From contig KE159810.1 in assembly GCA_000403495.2 (NCBI GenBank), positions 124,001 to 188,000 of the forward strand: 64,000 bases of DNA. The letters run 5' to 3'. The translations under genes and the position numbers were made by a program. This document shows positions 9,785 to 17,897 of this stretch, in pieces. Each line of letters begins with the position of its first letter. Within the stretch, counting starts at the first letter, position 1. Origin of the DNA: Lachnospiraceae bacterium 10-1 (GTDB taxonomy: Bacteria; Bacillota; Clostridia; Lachnospirales; Lachnospiraceae). The notes under the pieces are model-generated. The model had not been told where the DNA came from and searched no databases. It was given only the letters and a program-made list of their open reading frames with translations.

Positions 9785-9833
9785 ATTATATTGTAAAATT
9801 CTCCGCTGAAACAGTATGATTTTTTTTCATACT
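9785..9833 (-). promoter_or_regulatory. Promoter with inverted repeat ahead of the transporter/kinase operon
   Basis: A perfect TATAAT on minus (9785-9790) stands about 45 bases before the permease start. The expected -35 position (around 9808-9813, TGTTTC) is a poor match to TTGACA. A perfect inverted repeat, AGTATGA (9813-9819), seven Ts, TCATACT (9827-9833), overlaps and extends upstream of that position. A weak -35 with a dyad just upstream is typical of activator-dependent promoters. The operon's own response regulator is the obvious candidate, by inference. The dyad also lies 3' of the aldolase gene, but no U-tract follows it on the minus strand, so a terminator is less likely. Confidence 0.5.
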
Positions 9834-9868
9834 ATTTTGTCCCTGTCCCCCTGACAGCATTTCATTTT

Positions 9869-11026
9869 TTAGATTCCAGCTTTTTTATAACGCTCGGCCA
9901 TCTCGTCTAAAGTAACACATTCTACCAAAGGCGCTTTTCCCACAGAACCGAATTTTACAACCAGTGTTCCCACCGCTTCTTTTACTCCGGCTTCAATACA
10001 TCCCACAATTGCCGCCACATCCTCATCAGGAATGGTTCCTTTCATCAAAGTTTCCATAATAGGTGTTAAGAATACTCTGGGATCAACCTGTGTTTTGTTT
10101 TTCTCTAACAGCTCATATATTGCTCCGATAGAAGGACTGTTATGCTTCTCCGGATGCATTGCAAAAAATTCTTTCATATTTCTTGTTACTGCAAGACGGA
10201 TATCCGTGTCCACGTTGATCTTGCCAATTCCACAGGGAATTGCCTTTTGCAGTTCATCAGCAGAAATTCCATAGGCATTCTGCACATCCCCGCCTAATGC
10301 ATTAATCTCATCCACAATATACCGTGGCACAGTGGAAGAACCATGAGATACCAAAACTCCAAAAATATTTTCATGATTCATACATTCCTTAATGGCAATT
10401 GCAATTTCTTTCCGCAGCTTTACGTCCTTTCCTTTAGAAGGTCCATGCATGGTGCCATAAGAAATCGCCAGACAGTCTACCTTTGTTTTCTTAAAGAAAT
10501 CAACCGCCTTTAAGGGATTTGTATAAGTGGAGGAAGCGGCAAATACATGATCTTCCACGCCGGCTAAAACACCTAACTCTCCTTCTACTGTAATTCCCCG
10601 TTCATGGGCATATTTAACAACTTCTCTTGTCAGCTCCACATTTTCATCAAAAGGCAGGGAAGAGCCGTCGATCATAACAGAGGTATATCCTCCCTCAACA
10701 GCCGCTTTTACAGAATCAAAATTCTTTCCATGATCCAAATGAAGGACTACCGGCACCGGAGATCCTTCTCCGTATTTTTTAACTGCGTCAGCAATATTTC
10801 TTGCCCCGATTTTCTTATCCTCTAACGTGGCATTTAAAAAGTCACATCTCCCGCCCATAAATCCGTTGGCAAGATCTGCCCCCTGCAGAATTGCCGCTGA
10901 ACGGAACATCTCATGTACTTCAATTACTGCTTTCGCCTGGGCAACTGCGTTTACATTAAACGCTCCCTGTGCATAATGGTATTTATCCGTCGCTTCCAAC
11001 AACGGTCTTAAAGGTACTAATGGCAT
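9869..11026 (-). CDS. Class II fructose/tagatose-bisphosphate aldolase
   Basis: Zinc-dependent class II aldolase, 385 residues, longer than the usual 285-350. The metal and catalytic motifs are present in order: HLDHG, EGELGVLAG, SYGTMHGPS, LVSHGSSTVP and the phosphate-binding GKINVDTDIRLA. It cleaves fructose- (or tagatose-) 1,6-bisphosphate to DHAP and glyceraldehyde-3-phosphate; sequence alone does not settle which. It is the last gene of the six-gene sugar operon, 13 bases after nagA, with AAAGGAG before the start. Its presence next to dedicated phosphofructokinase and triose-phosphate isomerase genes suggests a pathway-specific rather than a housekeeping aldolase. Confidence 0.9.
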   Translation of the reverse strand: MPLVPLRPLLEATDKYHYAQGAFNVNAVAQAKAVIEVHEMFRSAAILQGADLANGFMGGRCDFLNATLEDKKIGARNIADAVKKYGEGSPVPVVLHLDHGKNFDSVKAAVEGGYTSVMIDGSSLPFDENVELTREVVKYAHERGITVEGELGVLAGVEDHVFAASSTYTNPLKAVDFFKKTKVDCLAISYGTMHGPSKGKDVKLRKEIAIAIKECMNHENIFGVLVSHGSSTVPRYIVDEINALGGDVQNAYGISADELQKAIPCGIGKINVDTDIRLAVTRNMKEFFAMHPEKHNSPSIGAIYELLEKNKTQVDPRVFLTPIMETLMKGTIPDEDVAAIVGCIEAGVKEAVGTLVVKFGSVGKAPLVECVTLDEMAERYKKAGI

Positions 11027-11039
11027 ATATAATCTCCTT

Positions 11040-12188
11040 TCATCTTGTAATTTGTTTTCCCATTACAAAAGTATCCACTACACTATTTTCCTCATCCAAA
11101 ATAACAAGGTCGGCATCTTTTCCTTCTTCTATAGAGCCTTTCTTGTCAAAAACACCGATCAGTTTTGCCGGATTTTCCGTAAGTAGTTTCAAAATCTCCT
11201 CAATAGGACGTCCTGTAAATTTCAAAAGATTCTTTAATGCCTGCCCTGTAGTCAATGTGCTTCCTGCCCGGACACCGTTAGATGCCAGCTTTGCGTCCCC
11301 GTCCACTACTACTACGTCATTTACGCCAAGCTTATAATTTCCATCAGGAAGTCCTGCTGCCATGATGGAATCTGTAATTGCAACCACTCTGTCCAGTCCT
11401 TTCGTCTTAAGAAGGAGACGTACAACTCCCGGATGAAGATGGCGTCCGTCACAAATAGCCTCACAGTAGATGTCAGATTCCATTGCAGCACCCATAATTG
11501 CCGGAAAATGCTGGTGGAGCAGCTTCATTGCATTAAAAATATGGGTACAGGATGCCGCACCGTTTTCAATGGCCTTCATGGAGGTGTCATAGTCTGCCCC
11601 TGAATGTCCGATTGCCACTACAATTCCAAGCTCTTTCATGGCGGGAATTGCATCTACAATCCCTTCAATCTCAGGAGACACCGTTAAATATTTAATGTTT
11701 CCTTCTGCTTCTTCCTGATATTCCTTTAACAGCTCTACATCTGCATCCCGAAGGAGATGCTCCGGCATGGCGCCTTTAAATTCGTGTGCAAGAAAAGGCC
11801 CTTCCAGATGAATTCCTAAAAGATTGGCACCGTTATTTTCCATTTTTCTGTGCTTTTTAAATTCGTTGATACACCAAATCGTCTGCTCCTTGGTATCGGT
11901 AAGTACGGAACACAGCCAGGAAGTGGTTCCCTGGGTAGCCATAAAGTGGCCTATCTTACCTAATTCTTCTGCTGATGCCGCATTTACATCCACTCCTACT
12001 GCTCCGTGGGTATGTACATCAATAAAACCAGGTACTACTTTTTTCCCTTCTGCATTATAAACAGCTGCTCCATCAGCAGGCTTTTCTTCTTTCGGAAGAA
12101 TATGAAGGCAGCCTCCTTCTATTCCAATGGTCTTTTCCTGAAAGCTTCCATTTAAAAATACTTTCCCGTTTACAATATATTGTTCCAT
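11040..12188 (-). CDS. nagA: N-acetylglucosamine-6-phosphate deacetylase
   Basis: Amidohydrolase that removes acetate from GlcNAc-6-phosphate to give GlcN-6-phosphate; 382 residues. Visible are the metal-site motif PGFIDVHTHG, the Glu of LEGPFL, the His motifs AIGHSGAD and THIFNAM, CDGRHLHP, and the catalytic Asp in VAITDSIMAAGLPDG. The C-terminus NPAKLIGVFDKKGSIEEGKDADLV is typical of the superfamily. A hairpin (12228-12252) separates it from nagB upstream. Its substrate range may extend to other N-acetylated amino-sugar phosphates. Confidence 0.94.
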   Translation of the reverse strand: MEQYIVNGKVFLNGSFQEKTIGIEGGCLHILPKEEKPADGAAVYNAEGKKVVPGFIDVHTHGAVGVDVNAASAEELGKIGHFMATQGTTSWLCSVLTDTKEQTIWCINEFKKHRKMENNGANLLGIHLEGPFLAHEFKGAMPEHLLRDADVELLKEYQEEAEGNIKYLTVSPEIEGIVDAIPAMKELGIVVAIGHSGADYDTSMKAIENGAASCTHIFNAMKLLHQHFPAIMGAAMESDIYCEAICDGRHLHPGVVRLLLKTKGLDRVVAITDSIMAAGLPDGNYKLGVNDVVVVDGDAKLASNGVRAGSTLTTGQALKNLLKFTGRPIEEILKLLTENPAKLIGVFDKKGSIEEGKDADLVILDEENSVVDTFVMGKQITR

Positions 12189-12227
12189 TTCTATTTTCCT
12201 TCTCCTTTTTCAAACTGCCTGACAGCA

Positions 12228-12252
12228 CTGCCCAAAGCATATCTTCGGGCAG
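12228..12252 (-). other. Intercistronic hairpin between nagB and nagA
   Basis: CTGCCCAAAG (12228-12237) pairs with CTTCGGGCAG (12243-12252), nine of ten positions, around a five-base loop. It lies in the roughly 95-base gap between nagB and nagA. No U-run follows on the minus strand, so transcript stabilisation or processing is more likely than termination. Confidence 0.45.
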
Positions 12253-12284
12253 CCTGCCAAATCACATTTCCAAAAACCATTTTA

Positions 12285-13103
12285 TCATTCCGGAAGATTT
12301 GCTACAAACTCCGTAAACTTAATATTAATATCCGGATGGCTCTGTAAAAGACTCACCGGAAAATGTGCCTCAGGTTCACCATAGGCAGCATGGCGTACCA
12401 CGCTTCTATGCCAGTCCCTAAAGCATCCCAGACGGATTTTTCTTGCATGGGAAATCTCGTTAATGCCGATTGTAATACAGTAATGAGGCATATCGTCCAA
12501 AGCACCGTTTAAATCTCCAATGGAATTAACCGCTCTTGTTTCTTTTGAAATAGGCAGCACTCTTGTCTTAAGCTGTAAAAATTCTTCTCCGCTTAATTCA
12601 TCCTGAGGCTCGTTAAAGGCCACATGCCCATTGATGCCGATACCACCAAAGCAAATATCCACACCGCCCAATTTTTCAATTAGTTCAGGAATATAGCCAA
12701 GGTTATCAGGATTCGGAAATACTCTCTGTTCTTCCGGCATAACCAGTTCCGGCTTAATTTTCGTGTACACAGTTCTGTCCATAAAGCCTCTGAAACTTAA
12801 GCGGTGCTCTTTAGGTATCCACTGCTTATCGTCTGTAAGATATTCGTCCATGTTGATGAACCAAACATTTTTCAGATCAATATTTTTATTGTTTACAATA
12901 TCCACAAAATAAGGATATTGTCCAACAGGGCCTACCGGACAGATAAACACCGTTTTTTCTCCCAAAGCATTTTTTCTTTCGATTTCATCCGCCATTTCCT
13001 GTGCAATGGACTGGAATACAACCGCATTGTCCTCCATAACAATAAGCGGAATCTTTGGGCTTTTTAACAGTTCTTCTTTTGTGTAGTAATAATACTCATG
13101 CAT
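12285..13103 (-). CDS. Glucosamine-6-phosphate deaminase family protein
   Basis: NagB-family deaminase/isomerase converting GlcN-6-phosphate to fructose-6-phosphate and ammonia; 272 residues. Visible are the sugar-phosphate loop CPVGPVGQYPYF, the catalytic region NMDEYLT, and GGIGINGHVAFNEP, where the usual GED/GxD before GH reads GIN. The His-containing FRGFMDRTVY and a late TIGINEISHARKI segment also match the family. It sits between the LarA-like gene (30 bases upstream) and nagA. Sequence departures from classical NagB leave open a related substrate such as galactosamine-6-phosphate, so no gene symbol is given. The Shine-Dalgarno is AAGGAAGG. Confidence 0.88.
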   Translation of the reverse strand: MHEYYYYTKEELLKSPKIPLIVMEDNAVVFQSIAQEMADEIERKNALGEKTVFICPVGPVGQYPYFVDIVNNKNIDLKNVWFINMDEYLTDDKQWIPKEHRLSFRGFMDRTVYTKIKPELVMPEEQRVFPNPDNLGYIPELIEKLGGVDICFGGIGINGHVAFNEPQDELSGEEFLQLKTRVLPISKETRAVNSIGDLNGALDDMPHYCITIGINEISHARKIRLGCFRDWHRSVVRHAAYGEPEAHFPVSLLQSHPDINIKFTEFVANLPE

Positions 13104-13133
13104 TTTTCTTTCCTTCCTTTCTTCTACGTATTT

Positions 13134-14585
13134 TCAACCATTATAAACTTCATCTTTCATCATCAAATGTACCGCACTCTTCTTAAAGGTAAGAGGCAGT
13201 GCAAGAATATGAGGATTTTCTCCCACATATTTTTTCTTTGCATCCTCCAAAGCCTCTTCAATGGTTGCCCTGGTCTTTAATCCCATTCCTCTTGCATAGC
13301 CCGGTTCCTGCGCACCGCAGATATAAATAGCGGAAGTGTTCATCTCAGCAATATGTCCGCATGCAATCATGGAAAAACCATGGAAAGGATGGAATGCATT
13401 GGTATAACGGTATTTGCGAATATATTCCTCGTTGGTTGCAAAATATTCTCCCAAGCGGTTCATATCCGGCAGTGTATTCATCTGATCCTTCTGGAACATA
13501 TCGTACATTTCTCTTAAATAAGGCCACAATTCGTCATGGAAATATCCGTTGCAAATGGAAGCACAAATAATAACGCATTTATCACTCATAACTCTCTTGT
13601 GACGGATTACCTGGGCAGAAAGCGCCTGCATCATCATAATGGGATTGGTTCCCATACCTTCCCCGTAATGGAAAAACTGCGGCATTCCAAATATCATTAC
13701 ATCGTATTTCTTTTCGGCAAAAGGTACATAGGTTCTACTATCTGCAACCTTCCAGGAAGCCGGCTGCATAACCCCTGCATAACCGCTGAAAATGGCAATC
13801 TGTCTGGAAGAAGTGTCCAGCACTGCATCACAGCAGAAAAACTTTTTACCCATGCATTTTTCCATATGCTGTCCAATCTCATCAAACTTTGTCCTCATCA
13901 TGGAGTGACCGCTTACCGGCACAAAGTCAGGCTGATGCATTACCTTGGGCACATGGTGGGATGCAATGGATCTCCAGTGAGTGATTCCCGTTGCACAATG
14001 CTTATAGCCGCCTGAGTAACCGCCATAAGGATTTCCCTGTGTATGGCCGATCAAAATTGCCACATCACTGTCATAAACATATTTATTCATGAGAACCGGA
14101 TCGCCTCTGTCCGTAGTTCCCAAGTCTACCAGATGTTCGTAGTCCTCACTATCATGATTGATAATCTGCCCACAGTTCCAGAACTCATTAAAAAGTTCCT
14201 CCCCAAGCACACCTCTGATTTCCTGCTCCGTATTCTTACGGTGAAGTCCGTTGGAACAAATAAGAAGGATGTCCTTCTTTTCCACTCCTGCCGCATACAG
14301 TTCCTTTAAAATCAGCTTAATTGATACTTTTCTGTGTGAGGTGGGCTGCTCGCCTCCCTTTACTCTGTCCGGAAATACGATGGTAACCTTAGCGCCTTTT
14401 TTTGCCAGCTTGGAAAGGGGTTCCATGCCCATTGGATTCCTTATGGATTCCAGTGTCTTTGCCTCTAATTCATCCTCCGGAATATAAGGAGGATCCGGAA
14501 TAGTTTCTCCTGGAATAAACACTTCCGTATTATCTGGCAGATTGGCTGCCATAGTTCCCTGACCATATTCAAATTCTAATCTCAT
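13134..14585 (-). CDS. LarA-like nickel-pincer racemase/epimerase family protein (DUF2088)
   Basis: Member of the LarA superfamily, 483 residues. In the founding lactate racemase, a pyridinium-dithiocarboxylate nickel cofactor is tethered to Lys184 with His108, His174 and His200 in the active site. By eye, GLHRK gives the first His (about 115), GGYSGGYK the tether Lys (about 195), and SHH sixteen residues later the nickel His (about 211). The position ten residues before the Lys, normally His174, reads Asn (GNPYGG). Start: GGAGGG five bases before the ATG at 14583-14585. Characterised relatives racemise 2-hydroxyacids or epimerise gluconate. Between TIM-like and NagB genes a sugar-phosphate or sugar-acid substrate seems likely, but this is inference. 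No larB/C/E maturation genes are in the window. Confidence 0.85.
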   Translation of the reverse strand: MRLEFEYGQGTMAANLPDNTEVFIPGETIPDPPYIPEDELEAKTLESIRNPMGMEPLSKLAKKGAKVTIVFPDRVKGGEQPTSHRKVSIKLILKELYAAGVEKKDILLICSNGLHRKNTEQEIRGVLGEELFNEFWNCGQIINHDSEDYEHLVDLGTTDRGDPVLMNKYVYDSDVAILIGHTQGNPYGGYSGGYKHCATGITHWRSIASHHVPKVMHQPDFVPVSGHSMMRTKFDEIGQHMEKCMGKKFFCCDAVLDTSSRQIAIFSGYAGVMQPASWKVADSRTYVPFAEKKYDVMIFGMPQFFHYGEGMGTNPIMMMQALSAQVIRHKRVMSDKCVIICASICNGYFHDELWPYLREMYDMFQKDQMNTLPDMNRLGEYFATNEEYIRKYRYTNAFHPFHGFSMIACGHIAEMNTSAIYICGAQEPGYARGMGLKTRATIEEALEDAKKKYVGENPHILALPLTFKKSAVHLMMKDEVYNG

Positions 14586-14615
14586 ATTACCCTCCATTCT
14601 AATCTATCCATAAAA

Positions 14616-15452
14616 TTATTTGCCCATATAAGTCCGGATAATCTCCAGATATTCATCAGGATAAAATCCAATTTCTCCCTGAAACCTTGTAAGTGCAATC
14701 AGACCGCCATCTATTTCCGGTATGGATGCAAGCATAGCAGCATTGTCCACCTTAAGACCGCCCCCGTAGGCAACCGGAAGGCCGCCTGTACGCTCCTTTA
14801 CAAATCTGGCAATCTTTTGAATATATTCCTTTCCGGCAGGTGTTTTTCCAGGCCCAATGGACCAGATCGGCTCATAAGCAATGGCAACTTTAGAAGTATC
14901 CACATCCTTAAGTCCTATCTCCAACTGTTTTCCAATCACTTCCTGCCATCTGTCAAGCTCCGTATCATTTTCGCCTATGCAGTACAGAACCGTAAGTCCT
15001 GCCGATACAGCCGCCTTAATCTCCTGGTTTAAAATTCTGTTAACCGCATCGGTATCCGTTACCCCGGCCTCCGCCAAAATTCCGGCCTTATCCTTCCGCT
15101 CCTCACAATGTCCGATTAATGTACTGCCGCATCCCAATGCCCTGACTGCCTTTCCCGTCCGGTTGGTAGTAAAGGCGCCAAAGTTTCCACCTGTACTTAC
15201 ATCTTCCCTGTGAATTCCCTGAGAACCTATTATAATACGACTGCTGCCCTTTAATGCTCCTGCTGCTGAAAGAAGATGGGCTTCCGGCAGATACATAATA
15301 AACTCTGCCTCATCCTCACCATACTCCTTAAGCGCATCTTTTGTGTGCTCTATAATATATGAGCCCCACTGATCTGCCGGCGCAATACTGTTAACGCCTC
15401 CTGCCTCCTTTGGAATGTCGAATCTTTTCAGATTCAGATAAATATGCTTCAT
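14616..15452 (-). CDS. Triose-phosphate isomerase-like protein
   Basis: TIM-barrel isomerase of 278 residues, somewhat longer and more divergent than housekeeping TpiA. Catalytic residues are retained: Lys in NLKRF near the N-terminus (normally NWKMN), His in LIGHCEER and Glu in AYEPIWSIG, followed by the closing loop GPGKTPAG and the phosphate-binding AYGGGLK. It should interconvert DHAP and glyceraldehyde-3-phosphate, or a related aldose/ketose phosphate pair. It lies 12 bases after the phosphofructokinase gene and 30 before the LarA-like gene in the LacI-controlled operon, so it is probably a pathway-specific paralogue. Confidence 0.85.
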   Translation of the reverse strand: MKHIYLNLKRFDIPKEAGGVNSIAPADQWGSYIIEHTKDALKEYGEDEAEFIMYLPEAHLLSAAGALKGSSRIIIGSQGIHREDVSTGGNFGAFTTNRTGKAVRALGCGSTLIGHCEERKDKAGILAEAGVTDTDAVNRILNQEIKAAVSAGLTVLYCIGENDTELDRWQEVIGKQLEIGLKDVDTSKVAIAYEPIWSIGPGKTPAGKEYIQKIARFVKERTGGLPVAYGGGLKVDNAAMLASIPEIDGGLIALTRFQGEIGFYPDEYLEIIRTYMGK

Positions 15453-15463
15453 CTCTTCCCTCC

Positions 15464-16654
15464 TTATATTCTGCTTTTTAACACTTGTACCGCTTCATCT
15501 TTAAAGCTCACCATCTCAGGCAGTTCTCCGTCAATTAAAGGACGACACCATGTTACAAACTGTCCTGAAATATCATTGCCTCTTTCATTAATATATTCTT
15601 CCGGCATTACCCTTTCGTTTAGCATAACTTCTTCAATGGGAATAAGGGGAGTTTCTATTTCATATTTTTCCCCTTCTTTCCGCCGGATTCCTACCATCAC
15701 TCCGGTTTCGCCTGCCACAGCCGCCTTTACAGCCTCCCGTCCCACCAAAACGGCTTCCTCCCTGTCCACTTCAGACTGAAGCGTCATGGAAGTCCTTCCA
15801 CAAAGCCCGGGCTTTTCACTCCTTGCTTTGATTCCCAGCTTCTTAATAACAAGTTCTGCAAGGTATGCACTCACATCTCCATAATAAACCGCCCTGTCCG
15901 TTTTAAAAATCGGTGGTACAATGGATTCTCCTTTTTCGTTGCGCAGCCCTTCACTGACTACTACCACTACACCGCCTAATTCATCATAAAGCTTTTTCAC
16001 ATCCTCAAGAAATTCTTCCTCGCAGAAGTTCCTCTCCGGAAGATAAATCAGGTGCGGGGCGTCACCGGGATTTTTTCTTGCCAGGGCAGAAGCTGCTGTA
16101 ATCCATCCTGCATTCCTCCCCATAGCTTCTATCACACACACATGAATAGGCAGAGACTTTACATCGGCTCCCACCTCTTTTGTGACGGTGGCAATATATT
16201 TTGCCGCACTTGGGAATCCTGGTGCATGATCAATAATGGAAATGTCATTGTCCATAGTTTTAGGAATGCCTACAACGTAAATTCCCTCTCCCTGGCAAAC
16301 CCTGCTGACCTTTCCACAGGTATCCATAGAACCATTTCCCCCGTTAAACAGCACATATTTAATATTATTTTTTTTCAGAATGGAAACCATTGCCTCATAT
16401 TGTTCCTGCTCAAGCGGAAATCTGGAAGAACCGATAGCCGTACCCGGCGTTTGAAGCAGCAGTTCAATCTTTTCATCAGGAAGCTCCCCCATGTCCAGAA
16501 AATTTTCTGTAAGTACCGCCTCTGAGCCTCCTATAGCTCCATAAATCTTCCCAATTTCAGGACACTCTTTCGCCTGCCTGATCACACCATACAAAGATGC
16601 ATTCAAAACTGCGGTAGGTCCTCCGCCATGCACTACAAGTAAATTTCCCTCCAT
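15464..16654 (-). CDS. 6-phosphofructokinase family protein
   Basis: Phosphofructokinase of 396 residues, first gene of the sugar operon. Visible: GGGPTAVLNAS near the N-terminus, FNGGNGSMDT, the catalytic GIPKTMDNDI, EAMGRNAGWITA, and a C-terminal substrate segment. The second motif has Gly where PPi-dependent enzymes usually have Asp (GGNDS), while Lys in PKTMDND is the PPi-type residue, so the phosphoryl donor is ambiguous between ATP and PPi. Start: AAAGGAG eight bases before the ATG at 16652-16654; an ATG at 16672 overlaps that site. It would make fructose-1,6-bisphosphate for the class II aldolase encoded at the operon's end. A LacI-type operator lies about 90 bases upstream. Confidence 0.88.
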   Translation of the reverse strand: MEGNLLVVHGGGPTAVLNASLYGVIRQAKECPEIGKIYGAIGGSEAVLTENFLDMGELPDEKIELLLQTPGTAIGSSRFPLEQEQYEAMVSILKKNNIKYVLFNGGNGSMDTCGKVSRVCQGEGIYVVGIPKTMDNDISIIDHAPGFPSAAKYIATVTKEVGADVKSLPIHVCVIEAMGRNAGWITAASALARKNPGDAPHLIYLPERNFCEEEFLEDVKKLYDELGGVVVVVSEGLRNEKGESIVPPIFKTDRAVYYGDVSAYLAELVIKKLGIKARSEKPGLCGRTSMTLQSEVDREEAVLVGREAVKAAVAGETGVMVGIRRKEGEKYEIETPLIPIEEVMLNERVMPEEYINERGNDISGQFVTWCRPLIDGELPEMVSFKDEAVQVLKSRI

Positions 16655-16743
16655 CACCAGCACTCCTTTCATCTGAACTTAAACTATTCCTATAAACATA
16701 GTAGCACACCCTATTTTTCTTTCCTACGCACCTTGGCGCAATA

Positions 16744-16765
16744 TTTACCCAAACGTTTGCGTAAA
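16744..16765. promoter_or_regulatory. LacI-family operator between the divergent sugar operon and its regulator
   Basis: A 22-base palindrome with a single mismatched base pair, centred at 16754/16755. The core is CAAACGTTTG (16750-16759), flanked by TTTAC on the left and GTAAA on the right. The inner 16 bases differ at one position from the E. coli PurR box, a typical LacI-family target. It sits between pfk (minus, start 16654) and the LacI-type gene (plus, start 16818), so one site could control both directions. Confidence 0.8.
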
Positions 16766-16817
16766 CTCTTTCCCTATGATAAAATAAATCGTATAAAATA
16801 GAAATGGAGAGGTAAGT

Positions 16818-17852
16818 GTGACAATTAAAGAAATCGCTTCCCTTGCCGGAGTATCTGCCTCCACCGTATCCAGAGTGATCAATCATCCCGGTTCTAAGGC
16901 AGCAGGAAAAGAAGTAGAAAACAAAATCTGGCAGATCATACGTGAGACAGGCTATATTCCCAATTCTTCGGCAAGAAATTTAAAGCTTCATAATTTTAGT
17001 GCGGAAAGCAGTAATATTCCTAAAACAATAGGATGTATTCTGGCCCGCACCCACACCTCAGATCCTTTTTTCTCAAGAATAACAAGAGGCATTGAACGGG
17101 AAGCCCTGCGCAGCGGATATATTGTAAAATATATTTATTCCTATCAGGATATTCAAAATCCTGACATTCAACAAATGATCCGTCAGACAAAGGTAAAAGG
17201 TGTGGCTATTTTAGGACGCCCTGATTCAAAAACCCGGTCCTTTCTAAAGGAAAACTACAGCAGAATCATCTACACCGGCCTTAATAACATTGAGTCCGAG
17301 TTTGACCAGATTACATGTAATGCCTACCTTGCTTCCAAAACTGCCGTAAGTTATCTTGCAGAACTGGGACATGTACATATTGCATATCTTGGAGAGCGCA
17401 GAAACGAAATCCGCTACCGTGGCTACTGGGATGCAGTTTCCCAGCTTGCCCTGCCTTTAAACAGGGAACTGATTATTGATACTCCCCTTTGTATTGAAGG
17501 TGGTTACAACGCAACCATAAAGCTTTTAACTTCCAAAAATAAAGTCACTGCCCTGTTCTGCGCCAATGATTTAACCGCAATCGGTGCTATGAAGGCCGCC
17601 AGGGAATTTGGTCTTAAAGTTCCTGATGAGCTTTCCGTTATAGGAATTGATGATATTGAAACCAGTCAATATACTACTCCCATGCTCACTACAATTCATA
17701 TTCCTATGGAAGAACTGGGTATTATGACTGCCAAAATACTGATAGACCGGATTGAGACCGGAAAACGGATCTCCATGAAGGTTGAACTGCCTTTTCAATT
17801 AATCAAGCGTGAAAGCTGCAGTGCTCCACCGTCAGAAAACTCTTATAAATAA
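16818..17852 (+). CDS. LacI-family transcriptional regulator
   Basis: Repressor of 344 residues starting at a GTG with GGAGAGG five bases upstream. The N-terminal helix-turn-helix reads TIKEIASLAGVSASTVSRVINH, followed by the hinge helix and a periplasmic-binding-like ligand domain (IGCILARTHTSDPFFSRI, then ALFCANDLTAIGAMKAAREFGL, then LSVIGIDDIETSQYTTPML). It is divergent from the six-gene sugar operon and shares the palindromic operator at 16744-16765, so it very likely controls that operon and itself. The inducer is unknown; the operon content suggests an amino-sugar or hexose phosphate. Confidence 0.94.
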   Translation: MTIKEIASLAGVSASTVSRVINHPGSKAAGKEVENKIWQIIRETGYIPNSSARNLKLHNFSAESSNIPKTIGCILARTHTSDPFFSRITRGIEREALRSGYIVKYIYSYQDIQNPDIQQMIRQTKVKGVAILGRPDSKTRSFLKENYSRIIYTGLNNIESEFDQITCNAYLASKTAVSYLAELGHVHIAYLGERRNEIRYRGYWDAVSQLALPLNRELIIDTPLCIEGGYNATIKLLTSKNKVTALFCANDLTAIGAMKAAREFGLKVPDELSVIGIDDIETSQYTTPMLTTIHIPMEELGIMTAKILIDRIETGKRISMKVELPFQLIKRESCSAPPSENSYK

Positions 17853-17897
17853 AATATAATGGGTTCAAACCTAAACAAAAAAGAAAGGATGATTTTT

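Noticed and set aside
9813-9833. Rho-independent terminator of the aldolase operon
   Set aside because: On the minus strand the hairpin is not followed by a U-tract, and it coincides with the -35 region of the next promoter.
16747-16762. A true PurR-regulated purine site
   Set aside because: The box resembles the E. coli PurR operator, but it lies between a LacI-type gene and a sugar operon; the purine genes here show no such box.
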